This document shows, piece after piece, positions 37,045 to 46,951 of a stretch of DNA of 64,000 nucleotides (position 1 is its first letter; each line of letters opens with the position of its first letter). Source of the DNA: Acholoe squamosa (lineage: Eukaryota > Annelida > Polychaeta > Phyllodocida > Polynoidae); assembly GCA_949317995.1 (NCBI GenBank), contig OX439040.1:58190089-58254088 (forward strand), in the 5' to 3' direction. Below the pieces are notes generated by a model. The model made no database searches. It saw only the letters and a program-made list of their open reading frames with translations, and was not told where the DNA came from. The position numbers were made by a program, and so were the translations under genes.

Positions 37045-37497
37045 CCAGGAAGTCATTTCTCAAACGCTAAGTTTTGGGCAGCCCCAGATCGTACCACCCT
37101 GACCTGGATCGGAAGGGGATTCTAGGGTTTACAGGGTCAATCACTACGATCGGTGAAGATATAGAGCATGAAGGCATAATACAAGGTCACCCACTCCCCC
37201 TTATGGCCCTAGGCCCCTAAAATCGACATGGCGACATGAGCTTTTTTTTGCTTAGTGACATGAGACATGGCCAATTTCTTAAAATCGACACAGGGACATG
37301 ACCATTCCTTAAAATCGACAAAGGGACATGACAATTTCTTAAAATCGACATGATGACATGGCCATTTCTTAAAATCGACATGGGACATGGGGACCCCCCA
37401 TCAAGGGCCCCCCCCTTACTACGATCTGACTGGATCGTAGGGGGTGTTCAATACGTAGTCGGGACACTCAGATCGTAGTGTTTGAGAAATACCAGCT
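37045..37497 (+). mobile_element. 265-bp inverted-repeat element, copy 3, split by a nested element
   Basis: It starts CCAGGAAGTCATTTCTCAAA and ends GTGTTTGAGAAATACCAGCTG. Compared with the copy at 34574 it is interrupted after CCCCCTTA by a 207-bp insertion (37204-37410). The sequence resumes with a second CCCCCTTA at 37411. Confidence 0.85.
37204..37410 (+). mobile_element. hAT-like non-autonomous element, family 2, copy A
   Basis: It is bounded by an exact 8-bp target duplication CCCCCTTA (37196-37203 and 37411-37418). The ends are TGGCCCTAGGCCCC and CAAGGGCCC (inverted match GGGCCCT). The body is made of repeated TTAAAATCGACATGGGACAT-like units, about 30-37 bp apart. The 8-bp duplication fits hAT transposons. 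No transposase is present. Confidence 0.75.
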
Positions 37498-37779
37498 GAT
37501 GTTTTAGGCTTGTTGGCCGCGGTAGGTTTACTGGATTCCCGACGGAATACCGATCTTCCCATCTTCCTCCAGCTAGCCATTTCTCAAACGCTACGATCCT
37601 ACCCCTCTCCCTCCAATTTCAACCACCCCTACGATCCAGTCCAACCGTAGTGATTGACCCTGGGTGATCATGTATTACCTACAATTGCCTATTCAAATGC
37701 ATGCCCTTTACCTCTATATCTGCACCAGTCATAGTGATTGACCCTGTCCAATCTAGAATTCCCTTCGATCCAGGCCAGG

Positions 37780-38733
37780 AGGTTTATTCAAAACATCCTG
37801 GGATTGCAACCCCAGCGATCATAGGAATTATTCTATTAAGCGATCTTAAGGTTAGACTGGGTTCACATTTCCTATAGCCAGCACTAAGATTGCATCGATC
37901 TTAGCCTCAGCCCTCCTACACTATTCCAAGAAGTACTGATTGGGCACAGGGGTAAGAGTCCCAAAATAAAGGAATAGCTGTGGAGTCACTCTTCTTCACA
38001 ACAGTGTTTATACCATCGTTCCCCGTCCCCATATGGGCTAACAAAAGAGCACAGGGTGCAGTTGACCCAGTACAGTATTCAAGAGTTGTTCCCATGAATG
38101 TATGATTTATGTTTGCCTATTAGAAGCATTGTGCCCCCCCCCCCAGGACAAAAAGAGAGAAGGGAAGAATTACCTTACAGTGTACTTAACCCTTTAAGGA
38201 CAGAGCAAACATGGTTGTCCTGACCATGGGGACGACCTCTGAAAAAAGTGTAGTTCCTAGAGGACGAGCCTATTTTCAATTCCTATACAAATCCTATATA
38301 ATGGGCCTCGACTATAGTCGATGCTAGGCCTACCATGGCATCGACTATAGTCGATGCTAGGCCTACCATGGTGTTGACTATAGTCGATGCTAGCCCTCAA
38401 TGGGTTAATGCATGAGTAGCCCTAAGAGCCCTCAAGGCCACTCGGCAAACATCCTCCCTCCCCTCTATATGTATGCAGCAGGCTATTCACTCTTTCGATC
38501 AGGAGTGTTCCCTGTAAGTGCTCTTGTACTCAGGTTAAACCACTGTGCAATTCTTTCACTAAGATTGCAGTGATCTTAGCGCTGGAAAAGGAATAGAGAA
38601 GTGATCCGAGGACTTACTATTCCTGGCAGGCCTGCAACCACTGCATTAGATAGGGTAGACTGGCCATGTCTTATGATATGTGCCTACACTAAGATCGCCG
38701 GGGTTGCGATCCCAGGATGTTTTGAATTAAGCT
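37780..38733. mobile_element. 954-bp DNA transposon with long terminal inverted repeats
   Basis: An exact 5-bp duplication CCAGG (37775-37779 and 38734-38738) brackets the insert. The left end AGGTTTATTCAAAACATCCT continues GGGATTGCAACCCCAGCGATC. The right end, on the - strand, is AGCTTAATTCAAAACATCCT then GGGATCGCAACCCCGGCGATC, so the inverted repeats span about 41 bp. Subterminal CTAAGATTGC..CGATCTTAG hairpins lie near 37890 and 38570. The interior has three tandem palindromic 33-bp units and no long open frame, so it is non-autonomous. The superfamily is unknown to me. Confidence 0.85.
38306..38403. repeat. three tandem 33-bp units, each with a perfect palindrome
   Basis: Units start at 38306, 38339 and 38372. 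The central unit contains CATCGACTATAGTCGATG, a perfect 18-bp palindrome, then CTAGGCCTACCATGG. Units 1 and 3 carry small changes at the left end of the palindrome. Confidence 0.85.
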
Positions 38734-38860
38734 CCAGGTCAGTACGATTTGGGGGTGCTCAAAACTTAGCTTCTGAGAAATGACTTCCTGTGGTGACTGG
38801 CCGATGACGCTGGGAGGAGACCGGGGGAGAAGGGCGAGGGGAGCACGTGTCCACTATAGG

Positions 38861-39105
38861 GGGTCTAGATGGGGGGTCCCCATGCCACATGTCGATTTTA
38901 AGAAAAGGCCATGTCACATGTCACTAAATTTCTATTTCCCCATGTCTCTGTCACTAAGCTCCATGTCACATGTCGATTTTAAGGAAAGGTCATGTCTCAT
39001 GTCACTAACTTTTTCATTCTCCATGTCCTTGTCACTAAGCTCCATGTCACATGTCGATTTTAAGAAATGGCCATGTCACCCTGTCGAATTTAGGGGTCTA
39101 GACCC
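38861..39105 (-). mobile_element. hAT-like non-autonomous element, family 2, copy B
   Basis: The + strand left end is GGGTCTAGATGGGGGGTCCC and the right end GGGGTCTAGACCC. Inside are at least four units with ACATGTCGATTTTAAG, plus GTCACTAAGCTCCATGTCAC. ACTATA lies just outside both ends, which may be the remains of a target duplication. Confidence 0.7.
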
Positions 39106-39349
39106 ATACTATACTGATATCAGAGTTTCTATATTTGATATCAGGGTTTTCTAACTTTGATATCACTGTTTTCCAGTGTGACATCAGAGTCTTTCTGAAA
39201 TGGTAGGCAGGTTTAGCAGTCACTACGTAAGCAATATAACCCCGGGAATCCCCACACCATTGGTTCGTTATTCTATGTGGAATAAGATTTTAGTGACGTA
39301 CGTCGTGGTTGCTAAACCTATACTATTGCCATATCAGACTGATATTGTG
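39106..39349. other. repeat-like sequence with GGTTTAGC motifs
   Basis: Contains CAGGTTTAGCAGTCACTACG near 39210 and GACGTACGTCGTGGTTGCTA followed by AACC near 39295. Similar GGTTTAGC..ACG blocks occur near 43050-43110 and, inverted, near 43740. This suggests another dispersed repeat whose ends I cannot fix. Confidence 0.35.
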
Positions 39350-39517
39350 ATACATAAGCAAATGTCCATGACCAGGGAATAAATTTGCATCGTATTCACC
39401 GAGGTGAGGCTGTCCGTATTCAACGATGCCTTATAGGCAGAGTTGAATGCGGACAGGCCTCACCGAGGTGAATACGATGCAAATTTATTCCCTGGAATGG
39501 ACATTTGCATTTATGTC
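39350..39517. repeat. near-perfect 168-bp foldback (about 75-bp arms)
   Basis: The left arm 39350-39424 reads GCAAATGTCCATGACCAGGG, then a long exact stretch from GAATAAATTTGCATCGTATT to CACCGAGGTGAGG, then TGTCCGTATTCAAC. The right arm 39442-39517 is its inverse, with two or three small differences. The 17-nt loop contains the near-palindrome TGCCTTATAGGCA. No coding potential. Confidence 0.85.
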
Positions 39518-40118
39518 ATGGCCTAGGGGGTTATTTTGCCTTTAAATAAAGATCTGTTCAAAATCCAAGATGGCGGACACCCATTGAATACAGACACATT
39601 GTATTCAATGCCCCCCATTGAATACGGGGATTCTAGTACTAATCTATAGTGACGGTCGTATCAGCCATGACATAAATTCATTTCCCCACCTTCTTTTTCA
39701 TCTTATACACAGAAAATAAGCCTTTGTGCTGGTTTTTACCTGTTATTTCTCATATTCTCTTAAACTCCAGTAACATGAGTTAAAATTGGAAACTTTGATA
39801 TCATAGTTTTAAACTTGTTTCGCCCCGATACTGGAGTTTATTATTGAATGGATTGCTCTAGAGCTGATTAACTGGATCATCACTCAATGAACCCCAATAT
39901 CTGCTCTAAACTACCTACCTGCCTGATACAGGGGTTTCCCTAAAGGTAGCTATGATATAAAATCCTAAAACTGTGACATAACTCTGATATCAAATGAAGA
40001 AACTGATCGCTTGCCATAAGTTCATATCTAAATTGCTAGTGTTCTTCTTTAGGGTCGATAAAAGCATTGAATATGACGTCATGTATTTGTCAATCCTACG
40101 AAGAGTGCCAATCCAGCC
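39518..40118. other. intergenic DNA
   Basis: A small hairpin CATTGAATACA..TTGTATTCAATG lies at about 39583-39610 and TTGAATAC recurs again near 39623. Nothing else is recognised. Confidence 0.35.
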
Positions 40119-40190
40119 GACTCCGTGGCGCAACGGTAGCGCGTCTGACTCCAGATCAGAAGGTTGCGTGTTCAAATCACGTCGGGGTCA
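40119..40190 (+). tRNA. tRNA-Trp (CCA)
   Basis: 72 nt fold as a standard cloverleaf: acceptor GACTCCG/CGGGGTC (one G-T pair), D arm GCGC-AACGGTA-GCGC, anticodon arm TCTGA-CTCCAGA-TCAGA with anticodon CCA, and T arm GCGTG-TTCAAAT-CACGT. The sequence is almost identical to the conserved animal tRNA-Trp. A TTTT tract follows six bases later as a Pol III stop. There is no intron. CCA is not encoded, as expected for a nuclear gene. Confidence 0.97.
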
Positions 40191-40474
40191 CATATTTTCC
40201 GTCATTCTCTAAAATGTATATATGCGGATTTCTGTCAGTGTATATCCATTCCCCGGCACTATAACAAATTAAAACGTGATTCCTTCATTATATATATATT
40301 TATCTTGCATTTTACAAACGAGGCCGAACTCCCGGGGTCAATATCTAACTCCCTAACTGCACCTTACAAACTAGGTCAAACATAGCAGGTGCCCGTTGAC
40401 GGTGCCGCCATCTTTTGTGTTCAAGGAGAAACCCAGCCTCGTCCAGCATACCTGTTTCAAGTCAGCTCACGATG

Positions 40475-41697
40475 TGTCTAGAGCCCTAAAATCGACAGGG
40501 TGACATGGCCATTTCTTAAAATCGACATGTGACGTGAAGCCTATAGTCCGTTCCTCTATATTGGGGACTGGTGCATTTGCAGCATAAGGGCCTTATTTTT
40601 TTCTAATTAATGATAAAATATCCTAGTTTTTTCACAACCCTAGTCTTGTATAGGGTGTTTTGAATATCTATACTGAAAATTATTGGAAATTGGAAGATAT
40701 TTGATAATTTTTTCAGCTGCCATATTATTACAACAGGGCAAATACTGCCCAATTGCTGCCCATTTGGGGCAAAATAGCTGCATTAATAGCAGGTGGTTGG
40801 GTGCAAATTATGGATTTCTCTCTTAATAAAACAACAAAATCTTGATTTAATGGACCAGGGACATCAAATCCAAGTCAGAGATATCATTGACACTTTTCAG
40901 AAGTATATAAATCATATTAGTTACCATATATCTTACATTTGTATAAGTAGGTCACTGTCTGACCTTGAATCACAGTTATTGGGGTCAAGGTTGAATTAGG
41001 TCACCATGAAGTACCGCAATGGATAATCCCAACAAATGCATGAATATCTAAGCTATCCAGTATATTGAAAGAACTCATAAATGTGATACAAAATCCATGT
41101 TTTTTCTTTTTCTTGCTCCATTTTTTCCCTATAGGGATCATGTTAAATGCTATAGGGAAAAATTGTATCAAAGGACGGGTCAAAATGGCGATTTTAGTTA
41201 GTTTTCAAAAAATACATATCTTTTGGTAGAATTTGAACTATTAGAGGCATATAAAATGTAAAAACATATTTAAAAAGCTTGTTTCTCACTCTAAAAGATG
41301 AATTAATGAAAATAGGGGGTCATCACTCACTTTTTCATAGTAATTTTAGCCTAAAGATGGAGAAGTAGGTGTTTTTTCATGGTTTTCGCTTCTGAAACTC
41401 ACACTTTGATACAAGATAAAATATTTTTAATTTTCACCAAAAACTTAATGAGGTATCTAGAAATAATGCCCTAATTGTGTACTTTTACATGGTGAAAGAA
41501 TTGTGTAGATCGGCCAACTATGAGAGACACAGCACCATTTTGAAGGTGCAAAAATAGGAAAAACTAAGTTTTTGGTCCCCAATATACGGCAATGAGCTTT
41601 AGTGACAAGGACATGAGAAAATAGAAATTTAGTGACAAGTGACATGACCTTTTCTTAAAATCGATATGTGACATGGGGACCCCCCATCTAGACCCCC
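40475..41697 (+). mobile_element. hAT-like element, family 2, copy C (long form, 1.2 kb)
   Basis: The left end is GTCTAGAGCCCTAAAATCGA, the right end GGGGACCCCCCATCTAGACC then CCC. The outside flanks CTCACGAT (left) and CTCACGCC (right) look like a decayed 8-bp duplication. Unlike the 207- and 245-bp relatives, it has about 1 kb of AT-rich interior with no transposase-like open frame. The AAAATCGAC units are confined to the two ends. Confidence 0.6.
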
Positions 41698-41722
41698 TCA
41701 CGCCTGTGTTCAAGTAAAATAA

Positions 41723-41840
41723 TGGCCCTAGACCCCTAAATTCGACATGGTGACATAACCATTTCTAAAAATCGACATAGTGACATGGCCATTTCTTAAA
41801 ATCGACATGGGACATGGCTATGCTAGTGACATGTGACCAT
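41723..41840 (+). mobile_element. hAT-like element, family 2, copy D (partial)
   Basis: The left end TGGCCCTAGACCCCTAAATT is followed by three AAAATCGACATRG units. The right end is missing or blurred by T-rich sequence. Confidence 0.6.
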
Positions 41841-41876
41841 TTTTTTGCAATTTTCGGGTAACATGGTCCAAAAGGT

Positions 41877-42432
41877 TGACTGACTCTGGGTGATTATGTT
41901 ATGATTATGTGATTATGATTATGCCTTTTCCCTCTATTTATTTTATGTGAATAACTTCTTCCCATAGAGATAGCATTGCAGGGCCGATCGCCACACCCCC
42001 AGTGGCGTAACGTGTGCCGATCCACCACAGCGGCCGATCCACCACTGCGGCCTCGTTCCGGGCGCATGTGAACATTCAAAATGGCAGACCGCTGCTCGTA
42101 CGGGGAACTATGGTACCGGTACCAGATTTTGTTAATTTTCAGTTAATTAAACACTCTAAAAACATAAAATAAATATAGAACTAAACTCCCCTGGTGTCCT
42201 CGGTGGCCGATCCACCCCTCGGGGGGGGGGAGGGGGGGAACGCCCTCGGGGGAGACCCCCCCCCCTCGTGGTGGATCGGCCACCTCGTACACCACGGTCA
42301 TTTAGTTCTATTTATATCTGCACCACTCATAGTGATTGACCCAGTGTAACCTAGACATGCCTTCCGATCCAGGCCAGGTTGGTACGATTCATCATTTGGG
42401 AGTGGCTGATACTTAGCATCTCAGGAAGTCAC
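41877..42432 (-). mobile_element. 265-bp inverted-repeat element, copy 5 (truncated, split by a 366-bp insert)
   Basis: The parts 41877-41941 (GACTCTGGGTGATTATG then ATGCCTTTTCCCTCTA) and 42308-42432 (ATATCTGCACCACTCATAGT then GATTGACCC, ending near the TIR) correspond to one - strand copy. It lacks its first about 60 bp and is interrupted by the insert at 41942-42307. Confidence 0.65.
41942..42307. mobile_element. 366-bp insertion flanked by an 8-bp duplication, with a GC-rich foldback
   Basis: Exact CTATTTAT copies (41934-41941 and 42308-42315) bracket the insert. The right half is a foldback: ATAGAACTAAA..GTGGCCGATCCACC (42174-42215) faces GGTGGATCGGCCAC..TTTAGTTCTA (42270-42310). The C/G-run loop centres on 42240. 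GCCGATCCACCAC also occurs twice near 42010-42040. The 8-bp duplication fits a hAT-type insertion, but I see no clear terminal inverted repeat. Confidence 0.6.
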
Positions 42433-42574
42433 TTCTCAAACGCTAAGTTTCTAGGGGTAGGATCGTAGCGTTTGAGAAATGGCTAGGAGAAATGACTTCC
42501 TGGAACCCGGAAGTCATTTCTCAGACACTAAGTTTTGGGCACCCTGAAATCGTACTGACCTGGCCAGGATCTGA
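42421..42574. mobile_element. cluster of deleted 265-bp-element fragments
   Basis: Three remnants lie end to end. 42421-42488 is a 68-bp version keeping only both ends (GGAAGTCACTTCTCAAACGC and CGTAGCGTTTGAGAAATGGC). 42487-42503 is a - strand end. 42509-42571 is a + strand left third ending in TGGCCAGGATC. Confidence 0.7.
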
Positions 42575-42838
42575 CCTGGAAGTCATTTCTCAAACGCTAA
42601 GTTTTGGGCAGCCCCAAATCGTACCACCCTGACCTGGATCGGAAGGGCATTCTTAGGTTGACAGGATCAATCACTACGATTGGTGCAGATATAGAGGGGA
42701 AAGACATGCACCTGTATAGGCAATCATAGCTAATACAGGGTCACCCACTCCCCGTACTACGATCTGACTGGATCGTAGGGGGTGGGCAGTACGTAGTGGG
42801 GAGGCCCAGATCGTAGCGTTTGAGAAATACCTAGCTGG
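42575..42838 (+). mobile_element. 265-bp inverted-repeat element, full copy (same subfamily as copy 2)
   Basis: It starts CCTGGAAGTCATTTCTCAAA and ends TTTGAGAAATACCTAGCTGG. Internal stretches match the copy at 34574 almost base for base, without interruption. Confidence 0.9.
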
Positions 42839-43128
42839 TCAGGATCGAATGTATAGGCACTGCTCTACTCTAGTATAATGAAACATAGTATTGTTTATTT
42901 GATATAGCCTAAAGGACATCAAAATACACTAGATATCATTAAAATAGGGTAGGCAGGGAGGCAGAGACTGAGGGAGGAGGGCTGATAACTTCCACATTGG
43001 TCTATCTATTATTATTAATTAGGGAGACCTTGGTAGTGGTTGCTATTAGAGAGGTTTAGCGACCACGGTGTCCCCGGGCATACGTCGTGGAACCTATTAG
43101 GCAGGTTTAGCAACACCAGCGTACATTG
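42839..43128. other. spacer with GGTTTAGC repeat blocks
   Basis: GAGGTTTAGCGACCACGGTG (43052) and GCAGGTTTAGCAACACCAGC (43101) resemble blocks near 39210 and 39310. No gene is recognised. Confidence 0.35.
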
Positions 43129-43393
43129 CCAGCTAGCCATTTCTCAAACGCTACGATCCTACCCCTCGCCCTCCAATTTCAACCACCCCTACGATCCAGT
43201 CCAATCGTAGTGATTGACCCTGGGTGATTATGTATTACCTACGACTGCCTATTCAAATGCATGCCCTTTACCTCTATATCTGCACCAGCCATAGTGATTG
43301 ACCCTGTAAAGTCAAGAATTCCCTTCCTATCCAGGCCAGGTCAGTACGATTTGGGGGTGCTCAAAACTTAGCTTCTGAGAAATGACTTCCAGG
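43129..43393 (-). mobile_element. 265-bp inverted-repeat element, copy 6
   Basis: On the + strand it starts CCAGCTAGCCATTTCTCAAA and ends CTGAGAAATGACTTCCAGG. It is the uninterrupted reference for the split copy at 37569-38791 and matches the copy at 27630 in inverse orientation. Confidence 0.9.
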
Positions 43394-43855
43394 TCGATGT
43401 AGACGCAAGTATTTTGGGTAGATCGTCATCAGGGTCTGTGGAGAAATCAGTAACCATGACGCCCTTCCAGTAGTGCCAGTGAACCATTCAATGGCCCTTA
43501 TATGACCCTCACAAAGGTCACATTTAGAAGAGTAAATCAATAATATATCAATACCAAATGTCCAAATCAATATATTACATGCATAAGATATGTGGTTAAA
43601 TACACCTTCAATTGCAATGCTCAAACATAAGGAATTTCTGCCTGATTGGCCTACGTATTTGGGACGCAGGAAAGGTGGTTTGCACGTCAGGAAAGTACCG
43701 GGGTACGTTCTACCCCTCCACGTTTGCGTGATACGCTTGAGACTGCTAAACCTCCCTACTACCTCCCTATTTTACTGGCCTAGGCTAGGTATCTGTGATA
43801 GCCGCGACAGCTCCTCTCGGTCCTCTACATTCAGCGAGCTGCCACCGCCAGGATC
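43394..43855. other. spacer upstream of tRNA-Gln
   Basis: No gene is recognised. An inverted GGTTTAGCAG..ACG block is visible near 43710-43755. Confidence 0.35.
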
Positions 43856-43927
43856 GGCGCCATGGTGTAGTGGTGAGCACATTGGACTTTGAATCCAGGA
43901 GCCCGAGTTCGAACCTCGGTGGTGCCT
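43856..43927 (+). tRNA. tRNA-Gln (TTG)
   Basis: Cloverleaf of 72 nt: acceptor GGCGCCA/TGGTGCC, D arm with GTGTAGTGGTGAGCAC, anticodon arm CTGGA/TCCAG-like (TTGGACTTTGAATCCAG) with anticodon TTG, and T arm CCGAGTTCGAACCTCGG. The B box GTTCGAACC is intact and a T6 terminator follows within nine bases. Open frames on the - strand across this locus are not coding. Confidence 0.96.
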
Positions 43928-44279
43928 CGAACTTTTTTGTCGGGCTGTGGGTAATTGCCCAGTAGGCAAACCTGTCTATTGCTAGTATTGGTATTTTATA
44001 GACACTTTCCGTATGGTAGAGACAAATGGACGCAGGACGCAGCCAACACGCCAGACCTGTTTCGCCATAGCCTGCATAGGCCTCTTTCGGAGTATCGGCC
44101 TGTTTCGCCATTTATATTATATAATATGATTGGGCCTGACTGCGTTCGAAAAACAGACAAAGGTTTGTAAAAACAAAAATGTGTTTATTTGTAGACCTCC
44201 GGGGTAGACCTTCAGACACTACAGACAGCTCTCTCTTGATGTGAGAAAAACGCGCCCACGATCCACGATCTAAAATGTA

Positions 44280-44351
44280 GGGCTCGTCCGGGATTTGAAC
44301 CCGGGACCTCTCGCACCCAAAGCGAGAATCATACCCCTAGACCAACGAGCC
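44280..44351 (-). tRNA. tRNA-Pro (TGG)
   Basis: On the - strand the 72-nt cloverleaf has acceptor GGCTCGT/ACGAGCC, D arm GGTCTAGGGGTATGATT, anticodon arm CTCGC-TTTGGGT-GCGAG with anticodon TGG, and T arm CCCGGGTTCAAATCCCGG. It is essentially identical to conserved animal tRNA-Pro-TGG. It is convergent with the tRNA-Gln gene 353 bp away. Confidence 0.97.
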
Positions 44352-44463
44352 AGCTTGAAGACGGAGCTTTAATGTTTATACTGATGGTTTATACTAAAAT
44401 ACCCCCCTTTCCCCCAAAATCCATGGACATGCGAATTTTGAGGAAATACCCCCCTTTCCCCCT

Positions 44464-44680
44464 GAAATTGATTGATTGATTGATTTGTGTTTTACAGCAC
44501 TTTAGCGGCACTAAGTGGCTATCCCGTGCTTCACAGGTTGATAATTTAACAAAGGAATGTGTCAGTGCCCGTGCATATGTGCACCACACACATCCTGAGG
44601 GGATAGGAAAGAGGAGATATAGACCCTTTTAAGTGGGCTAGGGAAGCCCGCCTTTCCCCCTGTAACGTACATGGTGTGTT
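44464..44680 (-). mobile_element. SINE-like repeat with (TCAA)n tail
   Basis: On the - strand, a body running CCCTAGCCCACTTAAAAGGG..CTCAGGATGTGTGTGGTGCA..GGGCACTGACACATTCC is followed by a 3' part ending GCTGTAAAACACAAATCAAT then CAATCAATCAATT. The body is shared with the repeat at 60630, which carries a different 3' part. The short tandem tail fits a SINE. I do not see a clear tRNA-like head. Confidence 0.55.
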
Positions 44681-46951
44681 TTTGTATGCAGAGTGCAGGG
44701 ACCAGGTTTCGCCCCCCTTGTTGCATGTTAATGTTGGATAACAGCCACGTGTCATGACATGTCCATTAATTACTTGTTCACTAATATGGACTGGCAGAGT
44801 GTCTGCAAGGGACATGGACATGATTCAAGTGCTGTACAGCCCATAGATAGGAACAAGAGAGGAATTATAGAATCCATCTAATAATTCCGATGTCAGAAAT
44901 CTGTTTGTCCATGCAAGCCATGGTCCAAATCAGTTTTTTCTTTGGGTTTCAAGTTACCTAGAAGCTGAGAAAATCAAATTGGAAATATTGGATATGGGTG
45001 TTTTGGGAACACTAGTTTGTAGTGTGAATGGTGTCTAAAACTGTGATCTGGTAGTTGGTGTCTGCAGGCAGTCTGACAAGGCCAGTTCAGGCTGAGTAAC
45101 AACTGGGTCTGCACACTGCAGCTAAGAGTAGGCAGGGTTGTTAGCACACTAGGGTCTGTAAATAGATCATGTCATGAAAAGAGCAGTCTGCACAGGTGCA
45201 GAGGGTTGTCTGGTCACACTGTAAATAGCACCAATTAAGACACATGTTTGAGTTTGCCTGTACCAAAATAAACCATAGAAGGGGACTCCCGGTAGGCCCC
45301 TCACATAGGTCCCTTTTCCTGTGTTGATCCACATATGCACATTAAATCCTCATTAGCTTGTAGGGGCTTGCATCAAATAACTTCTCCATAAGATATGTGT
45401 TGTAGGTCATACTTTGGTACACCCCTGTAATGCGAATAATATTGGATGGTGAATATTGGGTTCAGTATGCACCATGAAAAGTATACTAATTGATAAACCA
45501 CATTCAATAGACTAGATAGCTCAGCTTGATCTTTTTAAAGATGGTTCGTTTTTGGCATCCAGTTCATTGTCCTTCAAATAAGCCAGTGAACACTCTGTAA
45601 TCTAGTACGTTAAGATCACTGCTAGACAAAAATCAGGGGGTGTGTGGGAACTCCTCTGTGCACAAAATATAGAGACCTTACCTGTTAGCCTGCCACCTCG
45701 TGCCCTCTCCTGTACTTACCATAGAGGGGTACATGACCCAAAAAAGATGATGGTATAGCCCATATGAGGGGCATAAACCCCAAAGTAGTAGTGAAGCCAA
45801 GACCTCTCTGTATGAGCTATACCAGTATCTTCTGAGGTGCTAAACCTCTTCTATGGACTCTGTCAGCTCTTTTTAATATCATATATCCCATATTCAGACT
45901 ACCCATCCTGTCCTGCCTGTCCTTATTTGGGGTTCAGCAATCTCCATGGTCCTATGCCCCAAGTATAAGGTGTGTCAGTACCCATTGGAGTTTTTAGATA
46001 TTTTTTTCACTTTGAGCCCATTCTTTAGACTTTTCTCTCCCAACCTATGTGCAGAAAAGTGAGAAAATCAGGTTAGTAGGTCATGATATTTCCCATTGAT
46101 TTTGCAGTTACTGATTCACCATCCAGCAGAAATGAGGTTTTATGGCATTTGCTAAGTTTGTGCTCAACTTGATGCCAATGCTTGCTCCATTCAAATTGAA
46201 TCTCAACAACTTAAGGGATATTTCCTATACCTAAGAATGTCATTTGCCTCCCAAAACAGTCAATTTGAAATTAATGTCAAAAATGGTGGATTTGATAGGG
46301 GGTGCCAGTAATAACAACAGATCTGCTCAGTCATTGGTATTAATGGCACCCTATCATTCTGCTCTGTAGTTGACATTGTTTCAGGGTACGTGGTGCATCT
46401 TTTCTCTCTATTTGACACTGGACTGTACATGTTTCATAGATTACCAAAGTTCCTATTATGCATTCTTGTTTTGTTCTGGAGATATAGGGTACTTAAAGAA
46501 TAAGGCACGCAAAAGAGTTTTGAGTTTGAAAATAGTTATTGGTCAATCAATCATAATCATATATGTGAGCCAGCGAGCAGAAAGGACAGTTACTGCGGGA
46601 TTTAGTACCAGATTTAGCCACCAGGGGCCACCACTATGGACTAGAATAGGAAAAATATGACTAAAACTGTTATAGGCTACTTTCTTATGGAGAATTCAAT
46701 GGTTTTTGATAAAACATTCTATTTTGGGTGGAAAGGTTCCAAATTTGGCATGTAAAAAGAATGTTTTTGGGCCAAAATAGGCATTTTTGTTGAGTTCTGT
46801 TGCCATGGAAACATGATTTTCATTCTAAATAGAAAAATCAATGATTCCATCTGAGGGAACATCCCACAAGGTTTACTATGACGAAAACAGAATGAAAATA
46901 CCATTTCTAGATCAAAAATTATGGGCAAAAGAATAAAAATTTGTACGAATT
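44681..46951. other. intergenic DNA, nothing recognised
   Basis: Moderately AT-rich, short frames only. No domain, RNA gene or transposon end is seen. Confidence 0.4.

Larger units (their letters stand above)
37569..38791 (-). mobile_element. 265-bp inverted-repeat element, copy 4, split by a 954-bp transposon
   Basis: Left part 37569-37779 (starts CCAGCTAGCCATTTCTCAAA) and right part 38734-38791 (ends GAGAAATGACTTCCTG) together match the copy at 43129. The break falls in CCAGGCCAGGTCAG, where a 954-bp insert has duplicated CCAGG. Confidence 0.85.

Noticed and set aside
43590..44170. Open frames of 71-108 codons on both strands
   Set aside because: They overlap the tRNA-Gln gene and its flanks and show no protein family features.
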